Source: an uncultured Azospirillum sp.
GTDB taxonomy: Bacteria; Pseudomonadota; Alphaproteobacteria; RF32; CAG-239
Direction of reading: 5' to 3'
NCBI GenBank assembly: GCA_900538765.1
Contig: UQAB01000004.1
Span: 1 to 64,000, forward strand
Length of the DNA stretch: 64,000 nucleotides
Shown: piece by piece, positions 51,923 through 60,456 of the stretch
How positions within the stretch are numbered: position 1 is the first letter of the stretch
Layout of the letters: every line of letters begins with the position of its first letter
Made by a program: the position numbers and the translations under genes
Notes under the pieces: model-generated
What the model was told of the DNA's origin: nothing
The model's input: the letters and a program-made list of their open reading frames with translations, nothing else
Database searches by the model: none

Positions 51923-52128
51923 AAGCGGCGGAGTTTGTCGCTGAGGGCGTGACAACCCTTTATAAAAGCAGTCGTTATGCATAATGGCGACTTAAAATAA
52001 GTATATGCTGATATCTGTCTACAGTGCTAGAGACGGATGTCGGCTGAATAAGGCTCTGCCGAATAAGTCGAGCCGTTTGCTTTTATACGGTTGTCAACAT
52101 CCGTCCTCCTTCGCGGGAGGATTTTTTG
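51923..52128 (+). ncRNA. Candidate structured small RNA or terminated leader (~205 nt)
   Basis: Hairpins read directly are: TTGTCGC/GTGACAA (51935-51955), GTCGTTAT/ATAATGGCGAC (51971-51991), and a long-range 9-bp stem GACGGATGT/ACATCCGTC (52032-52105). The last encloses CGGCT/AGCCG, and an alternative CCGT/ACGG hairpin shares its CCG. The RNA ends in a terminator (52104-52128). A GAATAAG box occurs twice in the enclosed loop. It matches no RNA family I recognise. It could be an independent sRNA or a riboswitch-like leader of the secreted protein at 52157. Confidence 0.5.
52104..52128 (+). terminator. Terminator of the candidate RNA
   Basis: TCCTCC and GGAGGA pair around TTCGCG, followed by T6. 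Its 5' arm touches the 3' arm of the long RNA stem, so the two structures could compete slightly. Confidence 0.75.
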
Positions 52129-52156
52129 TTTTAATCAAAAACAAGGATGATTTGAC

Positions 52157-52951
52157 ATGAATGTTAATCTTAAATTTTTACTCTGCGGGGCAGCTGTGTG
52201 GTTGTTTCCGCAATATGCTGCGGCACAATGCGCGGTTACCGATTGTCTGCAATTAGGCTATACATCGTTAAAATCATGTACGGGCGGGTTGAAATGTCCG
52301 TTCGGCGAATACTGGGCTTGCCCGGAAGTTGAAGAAAAGGCTGTTCTCGGCGAATGTACCGGTTATGCCAAAAACTGTGCTATTGGGCAGATATTAAACA
52401 GCGATGGAACTTGTTCAAATGATAAAGTCAGTGGCAAAACGCCGATTGCTGTTGTTGTTTACATAGGGAGTGACAACTGCGGCTATGCCATGACTGCCAG
52501 TCCGATTGCGACAGGTGTAGCATGGTCTACGAGCTCTATTGATATTTCAGGTTTACCAAATTATGCAGGGATGTCGGCAGCAGAGAAAGATTTTGATGTT
52601 ATTGGGAATATGCAAAAGATAATTCAAGAGGGAAATTCCAATGCTTATCCGGCGGCCTGGACTGCGGTAAATTATGCACCGAGTACCGCTCCAGAAACAA
52701 AGGGGAAATGGGTATTACCATCGGCAGGGGTGCTTTATAAGTTAGACACTAATATAGACACAATAAACAACACCATATCCAAACTTGGCGGCCAACAAAT
52801 AACAGGTTACAAGAAGTATATTTGGTCGTCGTCAGAAAATTCCAGGAGCCATGTTTGGGCCTTTTGTAGCAGTTCTGCTTTTGTAATTGAAGCTGTCATT
52901 AAAAGCTACAGCGGTAGCTCCTATCAAGTATGGCCAGTGATTGAGTTTTAA
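52157..52951 (+). CDS. Secreted cysteine-rich protein with DUF1566/FISUMP-like C-terminus
   Basis: The 264-residue protein has a signal peptide (about 1-23, ending AAAQ). A short N-terminal cysteine-rich module (about 24-95) contains CAVTDCLQLGY, CTGGLKCPFGEYWACP and CAIGQILNSDGTC. The rest resembles DUF1566/FISUMP domains, with a final YIWSSSENSRSHVWAF and VWPVIEF matching the usual WSS..E ... VRPV-type ending. It is probably exported to the surface; such proteins often occur as paralogue families. It is monocistronic and follows the candidate RNA. Confidence 0.65.
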   Translation: MNVNLKFLLCGAAVWLFPQYAAAQCAVTDCLQLGYTSLKSCTGGLKCPFGEYWACPEVEEKAVLGECTGYAKNCAIGQILNSDGTCSNDKVSGKTPIAVVVYIGSDNCGYAMTASPIATGVAWSTSSIDISGLPNYAGMSAAEKDFDVIGNMQKIIQEGNSNAYPAAWTAVNYAPSTAPETKGKWVLPSAGVLYKLDTNIDTINNTISKLGGQQITGYKKYIWSSSENSRSHVWAFCSSSAFVIEAVIKSYSGSSYQVWPVIEF

Positions 52952-52957
52952 TTAGAG

Positions 52958-52986
52958 AAAAGCCTTGGAAGATTCCAAGGCTTTTT
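52958..52986. terminator. Bidirectional terminator
   Basis: AAAAGCCTTGGAA and TTCCAAGGCTTTTT form a perfect 13-bp stem with a 2-nt apex, between the secreted protein gene and tolB. Confidence 0.85.
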
Positions 52987-52992
52987 GATTGT

Positions 52993-54309
52993 TTACGGCA
53001 GGAGCGGCGACCAGGCCGGGTCGGATGCGTCCGCAGGGGTGACGACCATTCTTTCGTTGTAACCGGTCAGGTCTATGGTGTAGAGTTTGACCGGCGCATT
53101 TTTGCGGGCGGAGCCTCTTTCCTGACGGAAGTACATCAGCACGCGGCCATTGGGCGACCAGACCGGCGCTTCGACCAGATAGCCGTTGGCGAGCAGGCGT
53201 TCGCCGGTTCCGTCAGGATACATGACGCCGATGTAAAACTGGCCGTTGGCCATTTTGGTAAAGGCGATATAGTCGCCGCGCGGTGACCAGACCGGCGTGG
53301 CGTAGCGTCCGGAACCATGGCTGATACGGTGGATGTTGCTGCCGTCGGCATCCATAACATAGAGCTGCTGATTGCCGCCGCGGTCGGAGTTGAAGACAAT
53401 CTGTTTACCGTCGGGCGAATAGCTCGGCGAGGTGTCAATGGCGTTGGAGTTGGTAATGCGTTTGGCTTTGTAGGTACGCAAATCCATTTCATAAATATTG
53501 GTTTTGCCATCATTGGCATAGCTGAGCAGCAGTTTTTGACTGTCCGGGGAAAAGACCGGCGCAAAGGTCATGCCGGGGAAGTTGCCGATGAGGTTTTGTT
53601 GTCCGGTTTCAATATCAAGAAGGTATACCTTCGGAATGGTGCCGGAGTATGACATATAAGTGATTTTTTGCAGATTGGGCGAGAAACGCGGGGTTAAAAC
53701 CAACGAGGCGCCGGAAGTCAGGAATTTATGGTTTTCGCCGTCCTGATCCATAATTGCCAGGCGTTTGACGCGGCGGGTGGCCGGGCCGTTTTCGGAAACG
53801 TAGACAATACGGGTGTCGAAGTAGCCTTTTTCACCGGTCAGGCGCTCATAAATGGCGTCGGCAATGACGTGGGCAATGCGGCGCCAGTTGTCTTTGGTGG
53901 TGGTGAAAGACTGGCCTTTCATCTGGTTTTCGGCGTAGACGTCCCAGAGGCGCATTTCGACTTTCAGGTTTTGCATATTGACTTCGCTGATGGCGCTTTG
54001 TACCAGAGCGTGTGCGTTAATGGCTTTCCAATCGGTAAAGTTCGGTTGTTCGTTGATGGATTTCAATTCCTGAATGTAGCTGTTGTCGGGAATGATACGG
54101 AACAGGCCGGAACGTTCCAGGTCGGCGATGACAACTTCACGAATCCGTTCACCGTAATCTTCGGCAGACGGGGTACTGCTGATTATTTCCGGGAAAGCGA
54201 GCGGCAAGGGGTCGCGCACGGCGCCGTTGACGTCAATCTGCAGTTCGGCACGAGCCGGAAGCGCAAAGACAGCGATGAGCAAAAATGCCAGGATGCTGCG
54301 TAATTTCAT
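52993..54309 (-). CDS. tolB: Tol-Pal system periplasmic protein TolB
   Basis: Periplasmic beta-propeller that links the Tol complex to Pal and outer-membrane integrity. A signal peptide covers residues 1-20 (MKLRSILAFLLIAVFALPAR). An N-terminal TolB domain (SAEDYGERIREVVIADLERS) and six WD40-like blades follow, such as SYSPDGKQIVFNSDRGGNQQ. The end WSPLLP is typical. ATG 54309 is used since GGAGA lies 8 bp upstream; the ORF to 54324 lacks an SD. No tolQRA or pal is adjacent, so the tol genes are split here. Confidence 0.94.
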   Translation of the reverse strand: MKLRSILAFLLIAVFALPARAELQIDVNGAVRDPLPLAFPEIISSTPSAEDYGERIREVVIADLERSGLFRIIPDNSYIQELKSINEQPNFTDWKAINAHALVQSAISEVNMQNLKVEMRLWDVYAENQMKGQSFTTTKDNWRRIAHVIADAIYERLTGEKGYFDTRIVYVSENGPATRRVKRLAIMDQDGENHKFLTSGASLVLTPRFSPNLQKITYMSYSGTIPKVYLLDIETGQQNLIGNFPGMTFAPVFSPDSQKLLLSYANDGKTNIYEMDLRTYKAKRITNSNAIDTSPSYSPDGKQIVFNSDRGGNQQLYVMDADGSNIHRISHGSGRYATPVWSPRGDYIAFTKMANGQFYIGVMYPDGTGERLLANGYLVEAPVWSPNGRVLMYFRQERGSARKNAPVKLYTIDLTGYNERMVVTPADASDPAWSPLLP

Positions 54310-54389
54310 GAAGTTTCTCCGCATAAAAAGTTTTTTTAGTGTTAAAAATATATATGAATATAGTTAATATATCATAAAAAACCATGCGT

Positions 54390-54665
54390 TTATTGAGAAA
54401 CGCATGGTCTGGGAGAGAGAAAACGGCTGATTTTTTCACTGACAATGTCAAAGGAAAGTTCTTTCAGTTCTTCTTTAACCTCAATGTAAGACATGCCGTT
54501 GATAATTTCGCGTAGTTTGGACGCTTGTCTTAAAACGAACTTTTTTCGCAGTTCTTTCATCAGTTTACGACGGTGGCTTTTAACATAGGTTTCTATGAAC
54601 AGAACTAAAAGCAGCGTAAAACACAAGGCAGCGCCAAGCAACATGAATGTTAATTCTTTTTCCAT
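54390..54665 (-). CDS. Small membrane-anchored protein, unknown
   Basis: Not recognised. The 91 residues have one N-terminal helix (about 6-27, TFMLLGAALCFTLLLVLFIE) and a basic, helical cytoplasmic part (SHRRKLMKELRKKFVLRQ). It lies 80 bp upstream of tolB on the same strand, divergent from ruvX. A weak case, but codon use resembles neighbours. Confidence 0.5.
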   Translation of the reverse strand: MEKELTFMLLGAALCFTLLLVLFIETYVKSHRRKLMKELRKKFVLRQASKLREIINGMSYIEVKEELKELSFDIVSEKISRFLSPRPCVSQ

Positions 54666-54760
54666 AACAAAATAATTTGAAGTTTATAATTGTAATTTAG
54701 CGGTTTTATTGATAACTTACAGTCAGTTATTTGTCAATATTTATAAGGCGGAATTTTCAG

Positions 54761-55219
54761 GTGGATATTCAGGAATTTAAAGCGCAGCTTAAGCCTTATC
54801 AGGCGATTATCGGTTTTGATTACGGCAGCAAAAGGCTTGGGGTTGCCGTTTCTGATTTGTTGCGGATGACGGCGACGCCGTATAAAATTCTGCAACGGAC
54901 TAATCTGGATACGGATATTCAGGAGATTAAAAACATTATCCGCGAAAAAGAAGTCGGAGCAATGGTTTTCGGGCTGCCGCTTCAAATGAACGGCGAGGAG
55001 GGCGATATTGCCGGAGAGGTACGTGCTTTTGCGGCAAAATTACAGGAAGCGACGGGGTTGCCCTGTTTGTTTTGGGATGAACGCCTGTCATCTTCCGCGG
55101 TGGAGAGCTTTTTGATTAAAGAAGCGGATTTGTCGCGCGCCAAGCGCAAGAAAGTTCTGGACGCCGGCGCGGCGGCTTATATTCTGCAGGGCGCACTTGA
55201 CCGTTTGGGGCTTATGTAA
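54761..55219 (+). CDS. ruvX: Holliday junction resolvase-like RNase RuvX (YqgF)
   Basis: RNase H-fold nuclease with roles in 16S rRNA maturation and perhaps recombination. Visible are IGFDYGSKRLGVAVSD (catalytic Asp, about residues 17-32), VFGLPLQMNGEEGD, WDERLSS (second acidic site) and LDAGAAAYILQ (third). GTG 54761 is the likely start: AAGGCGG is upstream. The longer in-frame TTG at 54731 would add 10 unlikely residues. The amidase gene converges on its 3' end with an 8-bp overlap. Confidence 0.93.
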   Translation: MDIQEFKAQLKPYQAIIGFDYGSKRLGVAVSDLLRMTATPYKILQRTNLDTDIQEIKNIIREKEVGAMVFGLPLQMNGEEGDIAGEVRAFAAKLQEATGLPCLFWDERLSSSAVESFLIKEADLSRAKRKKVLDAGAAAYILQGALDRLGLM

Positions 55220-55928
55220 GAGGCGGATAGGCTTCGGCGACACGGCCGAGCATTTTCAGAAACTGCGGATTTTGCATAAAATCGAAATTATCCGGCAGGA
55301 CATGGTTGAGCAGGTGCGTAATGTCAAAATCCGGGGTGATAAACTGTGGTGCAAAACGCCGGCAGAAGGCACAGGCGGATGCTTGGGTTTGTTCTATTGT
55401 TTCCGTTAGATAGCCAATCCGGGCGAGTTGTGCTTTTATTGTTGTTGGCTGTTCTTGTTGTCTTTTATCGGGCCAGATGCCGAGCCCTTGTTGCGCCAGT
55501 TCTCTCCATGGAAAACAAATTCCCGGGTCGGGCTTTCTGTCCGGTGACGAATCCGAATGTCCGATAATGTTTTCGGGACGAATGCCGTAACGGTGAATTA
55601 TGTTCCGACTGAGGTTGATTAGGGCTGAAATTTGCCGCGGCGCATAAGGGGTTTGTCCTAAAGTTTGGTTTTGCAGTTCTATGCCGACTGAGCGGGCGTT
55701 TATGGTCGCTTTTCCGCGCCAGAATCCTTTTCCGGCATGGTAAGCGCATTTGTCCTCTGGAACGAGGCTGGTGATTTCACCGTCTTCGGCAATAAAGTAG
55801 TGGGCGCTGGTTTTATATTCGTGCATCCAGCGGCAGAACTGTTCAAGGTCAAAAGCATTGCAATGAAAAACCAAAAGCTCGACTGGTGCACAGCGTTCTT
55901 CAAAATAGGGCAAAAATTGTTCCGGCAT
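55212..55928 (-). CDS. N-acetylmuramoyl-L-alanine amidase, AmpD-like (PGRP/Ami_2)
   Basis: The 238-residue protein should cut the MurNAc-L-alanine bond. Zinc ligands are the His in LLVFHCNAF (about 19-27) and the His in IIGHSDSSPDRKPDPG (about 141-156), where the second pair and the Asp follow the AmpD pattern. No signal peptide is present, so it acts in the cytoplasm on recycled muropeptides, like AmpD, together with MurQ. A C-terminal extension of about 70 residues resembles a PG-binding helical domain. It overlaps ruvX by 8 bp at the 3' end. Confidence 0.88.
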   Translation of the reverse strand: MPEQFLPYFEERCAPVELLVFHCNAFDLEQFCRWMHEYKTSAHYFIAEDGEITSLVPEDKCAYHAGKGFWRGKATINARSVGIELQNQTLGQTPYAPRQISALINLSRNIIHRYGIRPENIIGHSDSSPDRKPDPGICFPWRELAQQGLGIWPDKRQQEQPTTIKAQLARIGYLTETIEQTQASACAFCRRFAPQFITPDFDITHLLNHVLPDNFDFMQNPQFLKMLGRVAEAYPPLT

Positions 55929-55937
55929 GGTTTTATC

Positions 55938-57107
55938 CTATAATTTGCGGCTTTTCATAATATGCTGGTAAGCGTTGTTTATTTCGGCCATTTTGGCGGT
56001 GTATTTTTCAATTTCAGCCGGAGAACCGCCGTGAGCCTGGGCATTGTCAGGATGCCAGATGATGATGAGCTCTTTCCAGCGGGCTTTGATTTCGTCATTG
56101 CCGGCAGTGGGAGAAATGCCCAGAACGTCATAATAGTCCTGAAGCGGGGAGGACGATGCCGGGCGCAGTTTGTAGCGGTCATGAATGACGTCAAAATTGC
56201 CGTCTGACAGTTCGATGATATAGGCAACGTTTTTCAAAATTCCCAGCTGCTCGTTGTGAATATTTCCGTCAGCCGCGGCGATTTTAAAAAGGTTATCAAT
56301 GATGTTTTCCTTGAGGTCGAGATTGTCCCGGGTGATTAGTTTTAACTGTTTGGCATAGCGCTCGTAACCGTCGGCGGTTTTTTTGGCATTGTTAAAAATA
56401 TTGGCGATTTTGCTGTTTTCTTCATAGGTCAGTTCAAACATTTTTTTGAAAATGCGGATTTCGTTTTCGCTGACAACGCCGTCGGCTTTGGAGATTTTTG
56501 CGGCCAGTCCGGCCATGGCCTGCACAAGGGAGAAATGTCTGGCGTCGGAAGAATGGAGATAAAATTTTATGAGGTTCAGGTCGGACCAGAATTTGTTCAA
56601 AAATTTGAGGTTGAATTTTCTTTTGAGGTTGCCGAAGCGCATGGAATCGGCGAAGAAACCGATGACAACACCGATGAAAACCAGGAGGTTGCTGTGCAGG
56701 GTGAAGCCGATGATGGCGCCGAGAATTTTGCACCAGTTCTGGTTCCAGAAAGTTTCAAAGTGGGATTTAAAGAGTAAAGACCAGCGATTGTCCGGCATGT
56801 CAAAGACAAAGTGTCCGATGATGAAGAAGATGATGAATCCCTGAAAGCCGAAAGTCAGCGAACCGATGATACTGCCCCAGATAACGCCAAACATATTGTT
56901 TTCAAGGCGGTTGTAATATTTATAATAACGGTAGGGCAGAAAAAGGCGGATGTTGTCGTCAATGGAACTTATGTATTGTTTGATGAGTTTGCGGATGACG
57001 GTGCGGTCGATGAACATATGGCCGATGAACATTCCCCAGAAAAATCCCGCGGCGCCGAAAAAGCGCAATCCCAAAACAGCCAGTGTCAGTTTTCCTATCG
57101 GAAACAT
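55938..57107 (-). CDS. DnaJ/TerB membrane protein (DjlA-like)
   Basis: The 389-residue protein has hydrophobic segments in its first ~165 residues (at least four), then a TerB-like helical domain (about 200-310, with the acidic boxes KADGVVSENE and AADGNIHNEQ) and a C-terminal J domain. The J domain has YYDVLGISPTAGNDEIKARW and the HPD tripeptide in IIWHPDNAQAHG, so it can recruit DnaK. DjlA normally has a single anchor; the extra helices here are unusual. It is the first gene upstream of the amidase. Confidence 0.82.
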   Translation of the reverse strand: MFPIGKLTLAVLGLRFFGAAGFFWGMFIGHMFIDRTVIRKLIKQYISSIDDNIRLFLPYRYYKYYNRLENNMFGVIWGSIIGSLTFGFQGFIIFFIIGHFVFDMPDNRWSLLFKSHFETFWNQNWCKILGAIIGFTLHSNLLVFIGVVIGFFADSMRFGNLKRKFNLKFLNKFWSDLNLIKFYLHSSDARHFSLVQAMAGLAAKISKADGVVSENEIRIFKKMFELTYEENSKIANIFNNAKKTADGYERYAKQLKLITRDNLDLKENIIDNLFKIAAADGNIHNEQLGILKNVAYIIELSDGNFDVIHDRYKLRPASSSPLQDYYDVLGISPTAGNDEIKARWKELIIIWHPDNAQAHGGSPAEIEKYTAKMAEINNAYQHIMKSRKL

Positions 57108-57174
57108 TGAAAAATCCCATATTAATTAAACATTGTCTTGATAATAATGTATTCCGCCGAATTAATAAAGCAGA

Positions 57175-57936
57175 TTATAAGGTTATAGTTGATAACTCGA
57201 CCGGAAAATCAGCGGGAAAGCGAATCAGGCCGAGGTGCGTGTTGCGGCGGTAGCTGAAATAATTTTCACTGTCGGCATAAGTGTCGTCCTTTGAAACGGC
57301 AATATTTTGTATTCCTAACCGGCGGAGTTTGTCAGCGGCATAAGCGCTCAGGTCAAACAGATAGTGTTCGGGGCGGGGCGCCGGGATGAAATATTTTTGA
57401 TTCTTTTGGTCTTGAGATAAGAATTGCTCCAACACTTCGCTTCCCATTTCGCAAGAGGGCTGTTGGATACAAGGGCCGATGGCAGCGGCAAGGTTGGCAA
57501 TTTCGGCGCCGTGTTGTAACATCAGACTGACGGTGTTTTCAATAATACCGGCGAAAGCGCCGCGCCAGCCGGCATGAGCCGCGCCGATGACGCCGTTTTT
57601 ATAGTCGGCGAGGAGAATCGGCGCGCAGTCTGCCGTGCCGATACAGAGGATGATGCCGGGGGTGGCGGTAACGGCGCCGTCCGCTTCAATTTGGTTTTGC
57701 GAAGCCTGGGTTACAAAAACGCATTTGTTGCTGATGCCTTGGTTAAGCCGCAGAATGTTGTCATATTTCAGGTCATAATGTGCAGCGATGATTTCGCAGT
57801 TGCGGCGGATGTTTTCTTTGCTGTCGCGGGATTTGAAGTTGGCATTGAGGCTTTGGTAGATACCTTCGGAAACACCACCTTTACGACCGAAAAAGCAATG
57901 TTTTTTCTGCGGGAGATTTGGGGCTGACCAGGTCAT
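57175..57936 (-). CDS. pgeF: Peptidoglycan editing factor PgeF (YfiH/laccase-domain family)
   Basis: The 253-residue protein has the Cu-oxidase_4 fold with SGTADC-type CIGTADCAPILLADY (about 98-112), AAHAGWRGA (about 120-128) and AIGPCIQQPSCE (about 153-164), which supply the catalytic His/Cys/Asp set. PgeF removes mis-incorporated serine muropeptides; family members also show adenosine phosphorylase activity. The ATG overlaps the deoB stop by one base, placing it last in the nucleoside operon, so the nucleoside role may be relevant. Confidence 0.88.
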   Translation of the reverse strand: MTWSAPNLPQKKHCFFGRKGGVSEGIYQSLNANFKSRDSKENIRRNCEIIAAHYDLKYDNILRLNQGISNKCVFVTQASQNQIEADGAVTATPGIILCIGTADCAPILLADYKNGVIGAAHAGWRGAFAGIIENTVSLMLQHGAEIANLAAAIGPCIQQPSCEMGSEVLEQFLSQDQKNQKYFIPAPRPEHYLFDLSAYAADKLRRLGIQNIAVSKDDTYADSENYFSYRRNTHLGLIRFPADFPVELSTITL

Positions 57937-59129
57937 TACAAGAAACTCTTTCCATAGTCAAAGGGTTTGAGGTTAAAGTAAGCGGCGATTGTCTGTCCGA
58001 GGTCGGCGTAAGTGTCCCGCTGGCCGATGTTTTCCGGTTTGACGTTAAGGCCGAACATCAGGACGGGAACTTGTTCCCGAGTGTGGTCCGTGCCGTTATA
58101 AGAGGGATCATTGCCATGGTCGGCGGTGATGAAAACAATGTCATCAGGGCGGAGAACGGCTTCAATTTCAGCCAGGCGGGAATCGAAATATTCCAGCCCC
58201 TGTGCGTAGCCGTTGATGTCGCGGCGGTGTCCCCAGAGCATATCGAAATCTTCAAAATTGGTGAAAATCAGGCTGTCTTCCGGTGCTGTTTTTATTTCCG
58301 CCAGGGTTAAGTCCCAAAGCTCTTGCAGGCCGCTGCCGTGGATGCCTTTGGTGATGCCGCGGTGGGCATAAATGTCGTTAATCGCGCCGATGGCAATGAC
58401 ATTTTTTCCGGCAGCTTTCAGGCGGTCAAGCAGGGTTTCTCCAAAAGGTTCGGCGGTGAAGTCGCGGCGGCGGGCGGTGCGCGTGAAGGAACCGGCTTTT
58501 TCACCGATGAACGGCCGGGCAATAATGCGGCCGATGTTGTAGGGTTTGACCAGTTCATAGGCAATTTCACAGAGGGCGTAAAGTCTGTCCAGGCCGAAAT
58601 GTTCCTCGTGGGCGGCAATTTGGATATTGCTGTCAGCGGAGGTGTAAAAAATCGGCAGGCCGGATTTTATATGTTCTTCGCCAAGCTCCTGGATGATGAC
58701 CGTGCCGGAGGCGGCCTTGTTGCCCAGAATGCCGGCAAGGTTTCCGCGGCGGCAGATTTCTTCAATCAGCGTTTTGGGAAAAGAGGGAAATACGGGCGGA
58801 AAATGCCCCCAGCCTTTGAGGTTTGGCAGGCAGGCTAGTTCCCAGTGGCCGGAAACGGTGTCTTTGTCTTTGCTGATTTCCGACATGTGTCCGTATTTGG
58901 ATTGCAGCTTTTTAAATCCCTGTGTCTGGCTGCCGATTTGTGGTTTGTCGCCGGAAGCATCTTCCGCTGCCTGAGCCAGGCCGAGGCTGTTCAGATAGGG
59001 GATTTTCAGGCCGCCGTGAAACTGCGCAATGTGTCCGAAAGTGTTTGCTCCCGCATTGTTAAAGGCAGCGGCGTCTTTGGCTCCGCCGATACCAAAAGAA
59101 TCCATCATCAGGATTATGGCTCTTCCCAT
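57936..59129 (-). CDS. deoB: Phosphopentomutase DeoB
   Basis: Metalloenzyme-superfamily mutase (two Mn sites) that interconverts (deoxy)ribose 1- and 5-phosphates. Features are ILMMDSFGIGGAKDA at the start (metal Asp and the phosphorylated Thr region), DTVSGHWELACLPN, GFKKLQSKYGHMSEISK and TADHGNDPSYNGTDHTREQVPV near the C-terminus. Length of 397 residues is normal. It is in the operon with deoC, deoA and PNP; 12 bp separate it from deoA. Confidence 0.95.
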   Translation of the reverse strand: MGRAIILMMDSFGIGGAKDAAAFNNAGANTFGHIAQFHGGLKIPYLNSLGLAQAAEDASGDKPQIGSQTQGFKKLQSKYGHMSEISKDKDTVSGHWELACLPNLKGWGHFPPVFPSFPKTLIEEICRRGNLAGILGNKAASGTVIIQELGEEHIKSGLPIFYTSADSNIQIAAHEEHFGLDRLYALCEIAYELVKPYNIGRIIARPFIGEKAGSFTRTARRRDFTAEPFGETLLDRLKAAGKNVIAIGAINDIYAHRGITKGIHGSGLQELWDLTLAEIKTAPEDSLIFTNFEDFDMLWGHRRDINGYAQGLEYFDSRLAEIEAVLRPDDIVFITADHGNDPSYNGTDHTREQVPVLMFGLNVKPENIGQRDTYADLGQTIAAYFNLKPFDYGKSFL

Positions 59130-59141
59130 GCGTTTTCCTTT

Positions 59142-60455
59142 CTATTTGATTTTTTTGATAATCGGGTTATGCAGCTTTTTGAGCGGCTTGTCTGTCAGGC
59201 GGATGCAGAGGCGCAGTTCTCTTTCGGCCTGCTCGAAATCCTGTTCGCTTTGGGCATGGATTATGGCAATGGGCTTGTCTTTGGAGAGATAGTCGCCAAT
59301 TTGGCAGAAGTCGCTGAAGCCGGTCGCGTAGTCAAGGCTTTGTTCGGGGCGGATACGTCCCCCTTTCAGGCCGATGATGCTGAGGCCGACGTTGCGGGTG
59401 ATCATGGATTTGACATAGCCTTCTTTTTCAGCGTAGGCCGGGCGGATAATGGCGGCTTTAGGCAGATATTTTTCCGGCTTTTTGCAGAAATCGGCAGGAC
59501 CGCCGAGAGCGGTTATCATTTCCTGGAATTTTTGCAGGGCGCGTCCTGATTCCAAGGCGTGTTCAAGTTGTTTTTTCGCCTGTCCGAGGTTGGTTGCCAG
59601 TTTTGAAACAACCAGAAGTTCGGCGCAGAGTTCCATGGTGACGGCATAAAGACGGGAATCGACGTTTTTGCCTTTTAGAAATTCGACGGCCTCAAGGACT
59701 TCCAGAGCGTTGCCGACATTGCGCCCCAACACCTGATTCATGTCAGTTATGACGGCAACGGTTTTGGTTTTTGCCTGATTGGCCACATTGACAATCATTT
59801 CAGCCAAGGCGACTGCATCTTTACGGTGTTCCATAAAGGCGCCGTTGCCGCATTTTAAGTCCATGACCAGGCAGTCAAGGCCGGCGGCCAGTTTTTTGGA
59901 GAGAATCGAGGCGGTAATCAACGGTATGGATTCAACCGTGCCGCAAACGTCGCGGATGGCGTATATTTTTTTGTCGGCAGGGGCGAGATTGCCGGTCTGT
60001 CCGATAATGGCACAGCCGACTTCCCGCACGGTTTTTTTGAAGAGCTCGTTGTCAGGAGCGGTATTGTATCCCGGAATGGAATCGAATTTGTCGAGCGTAC
60101 CGCCGGTATGGCCGAGCCCGCGCCCGGAAATCATCGGCACGAAAGCGCCGCAGGCTGCCAGCATCGGCGCCAACATGAGGCTGACTTTGTCGCCGACGCC
60201 GCCGGAAGAGTGTTTATCGACAATCGGGCCTTTGAGTTCTGACCAGTCGAGGACTTCTCCGGAATCGCGCATGGCTTTGGTAAGGTGGAGTATTTCGTTT
60301 TTGTTTAACCCGTTCAGGCAAATGGCCATGGTCAGGGCGGCGGTTTGGCCGTCAGTGATTTCTCCGGTGGTGATGCCGTCGACGAAATAAGAAATTTCGT
60401 CTTTGCTCAGGTGGTGTTTATTGCGTTTTTTACGAATGATTTCCTGCGGTAACAT
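59142..60455 (-). CDS. deoA: Thymidine phosphorylase
   Basis: Converts thymidine or deoxyuridine and phosphate to base and deoxyribose-1-phosphate. The pyrimidine-phosphorylase signature SGRGLGHTGGTLDKFDSIPG (about residues 102-121), the phosphate-binding KHSSGGVGDKVSLM and KCGNGAFM are present. ATG 60455 is used: GAGGAT lies 8 bp upstream, 1 bp after deoC's stop. The longer ORF to 60494 reads through deoC. The 437-residue length fits E. coli DeoA. Confidence 0.95.
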   Translation of the reverse strand: MLPQEIIRKKRNKHHLSKDEISYFVDGITTGEITDGQTAALTMAICLNGLNKNEILHLTKAMRDSGEVLDWSELKGPIVDKHSSGGVGDKVSLMLAPMLAACGAFVPMISGRGLGHTGGTLDKFDSIPGYNTAPDNELFKKTVREVGCAIIGQTGNLAPADKKIYAIRDVCGTVESIPLITASILSKKLAAGLDCLVMDLKCGNGAFMEHRKDAVALAEMIVNVANQAKTKTVAVITDMNQVLGRNVGNALEVLEAVEFLKGKNVDSRLYAVTMELCAELLVVSKLATNLGQAKKQLEHALESGRALQKFQEMITALGGPADFCKKPEKYLPKAAIIRPAYAEKEGYVKSMITRNVGLSIIGLKGGRIRPEQSLDYATGFSDFCQIGDYLSKDKPIAIIHAQSEQDFEQAERELRLCIRLTDKPLKKLHNPIIKKIK

Positions 60456-60456
60456 G

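Larger units (their letters stand above)
51833..52156. other. 324-bp intergenic stretch: terminator, promoter, candidate RNA gene
   Basis: No protein gene. It contains the GNAT terminator (51852-51884), a promoter (51888-51916), a structured RNA (51923-52128) with its own terminator, and a 28-bp leader with SD AAGGATG before the next gene. Confidence 0.7.

Noticed and set aside
51923..52128. tmRNA or SRP RNA identity for the candidate RNA
   Set aside because: No tag frame ending in LAA-type residues, no tRNA-like arms, and no SRP GGAA tetraloop core.
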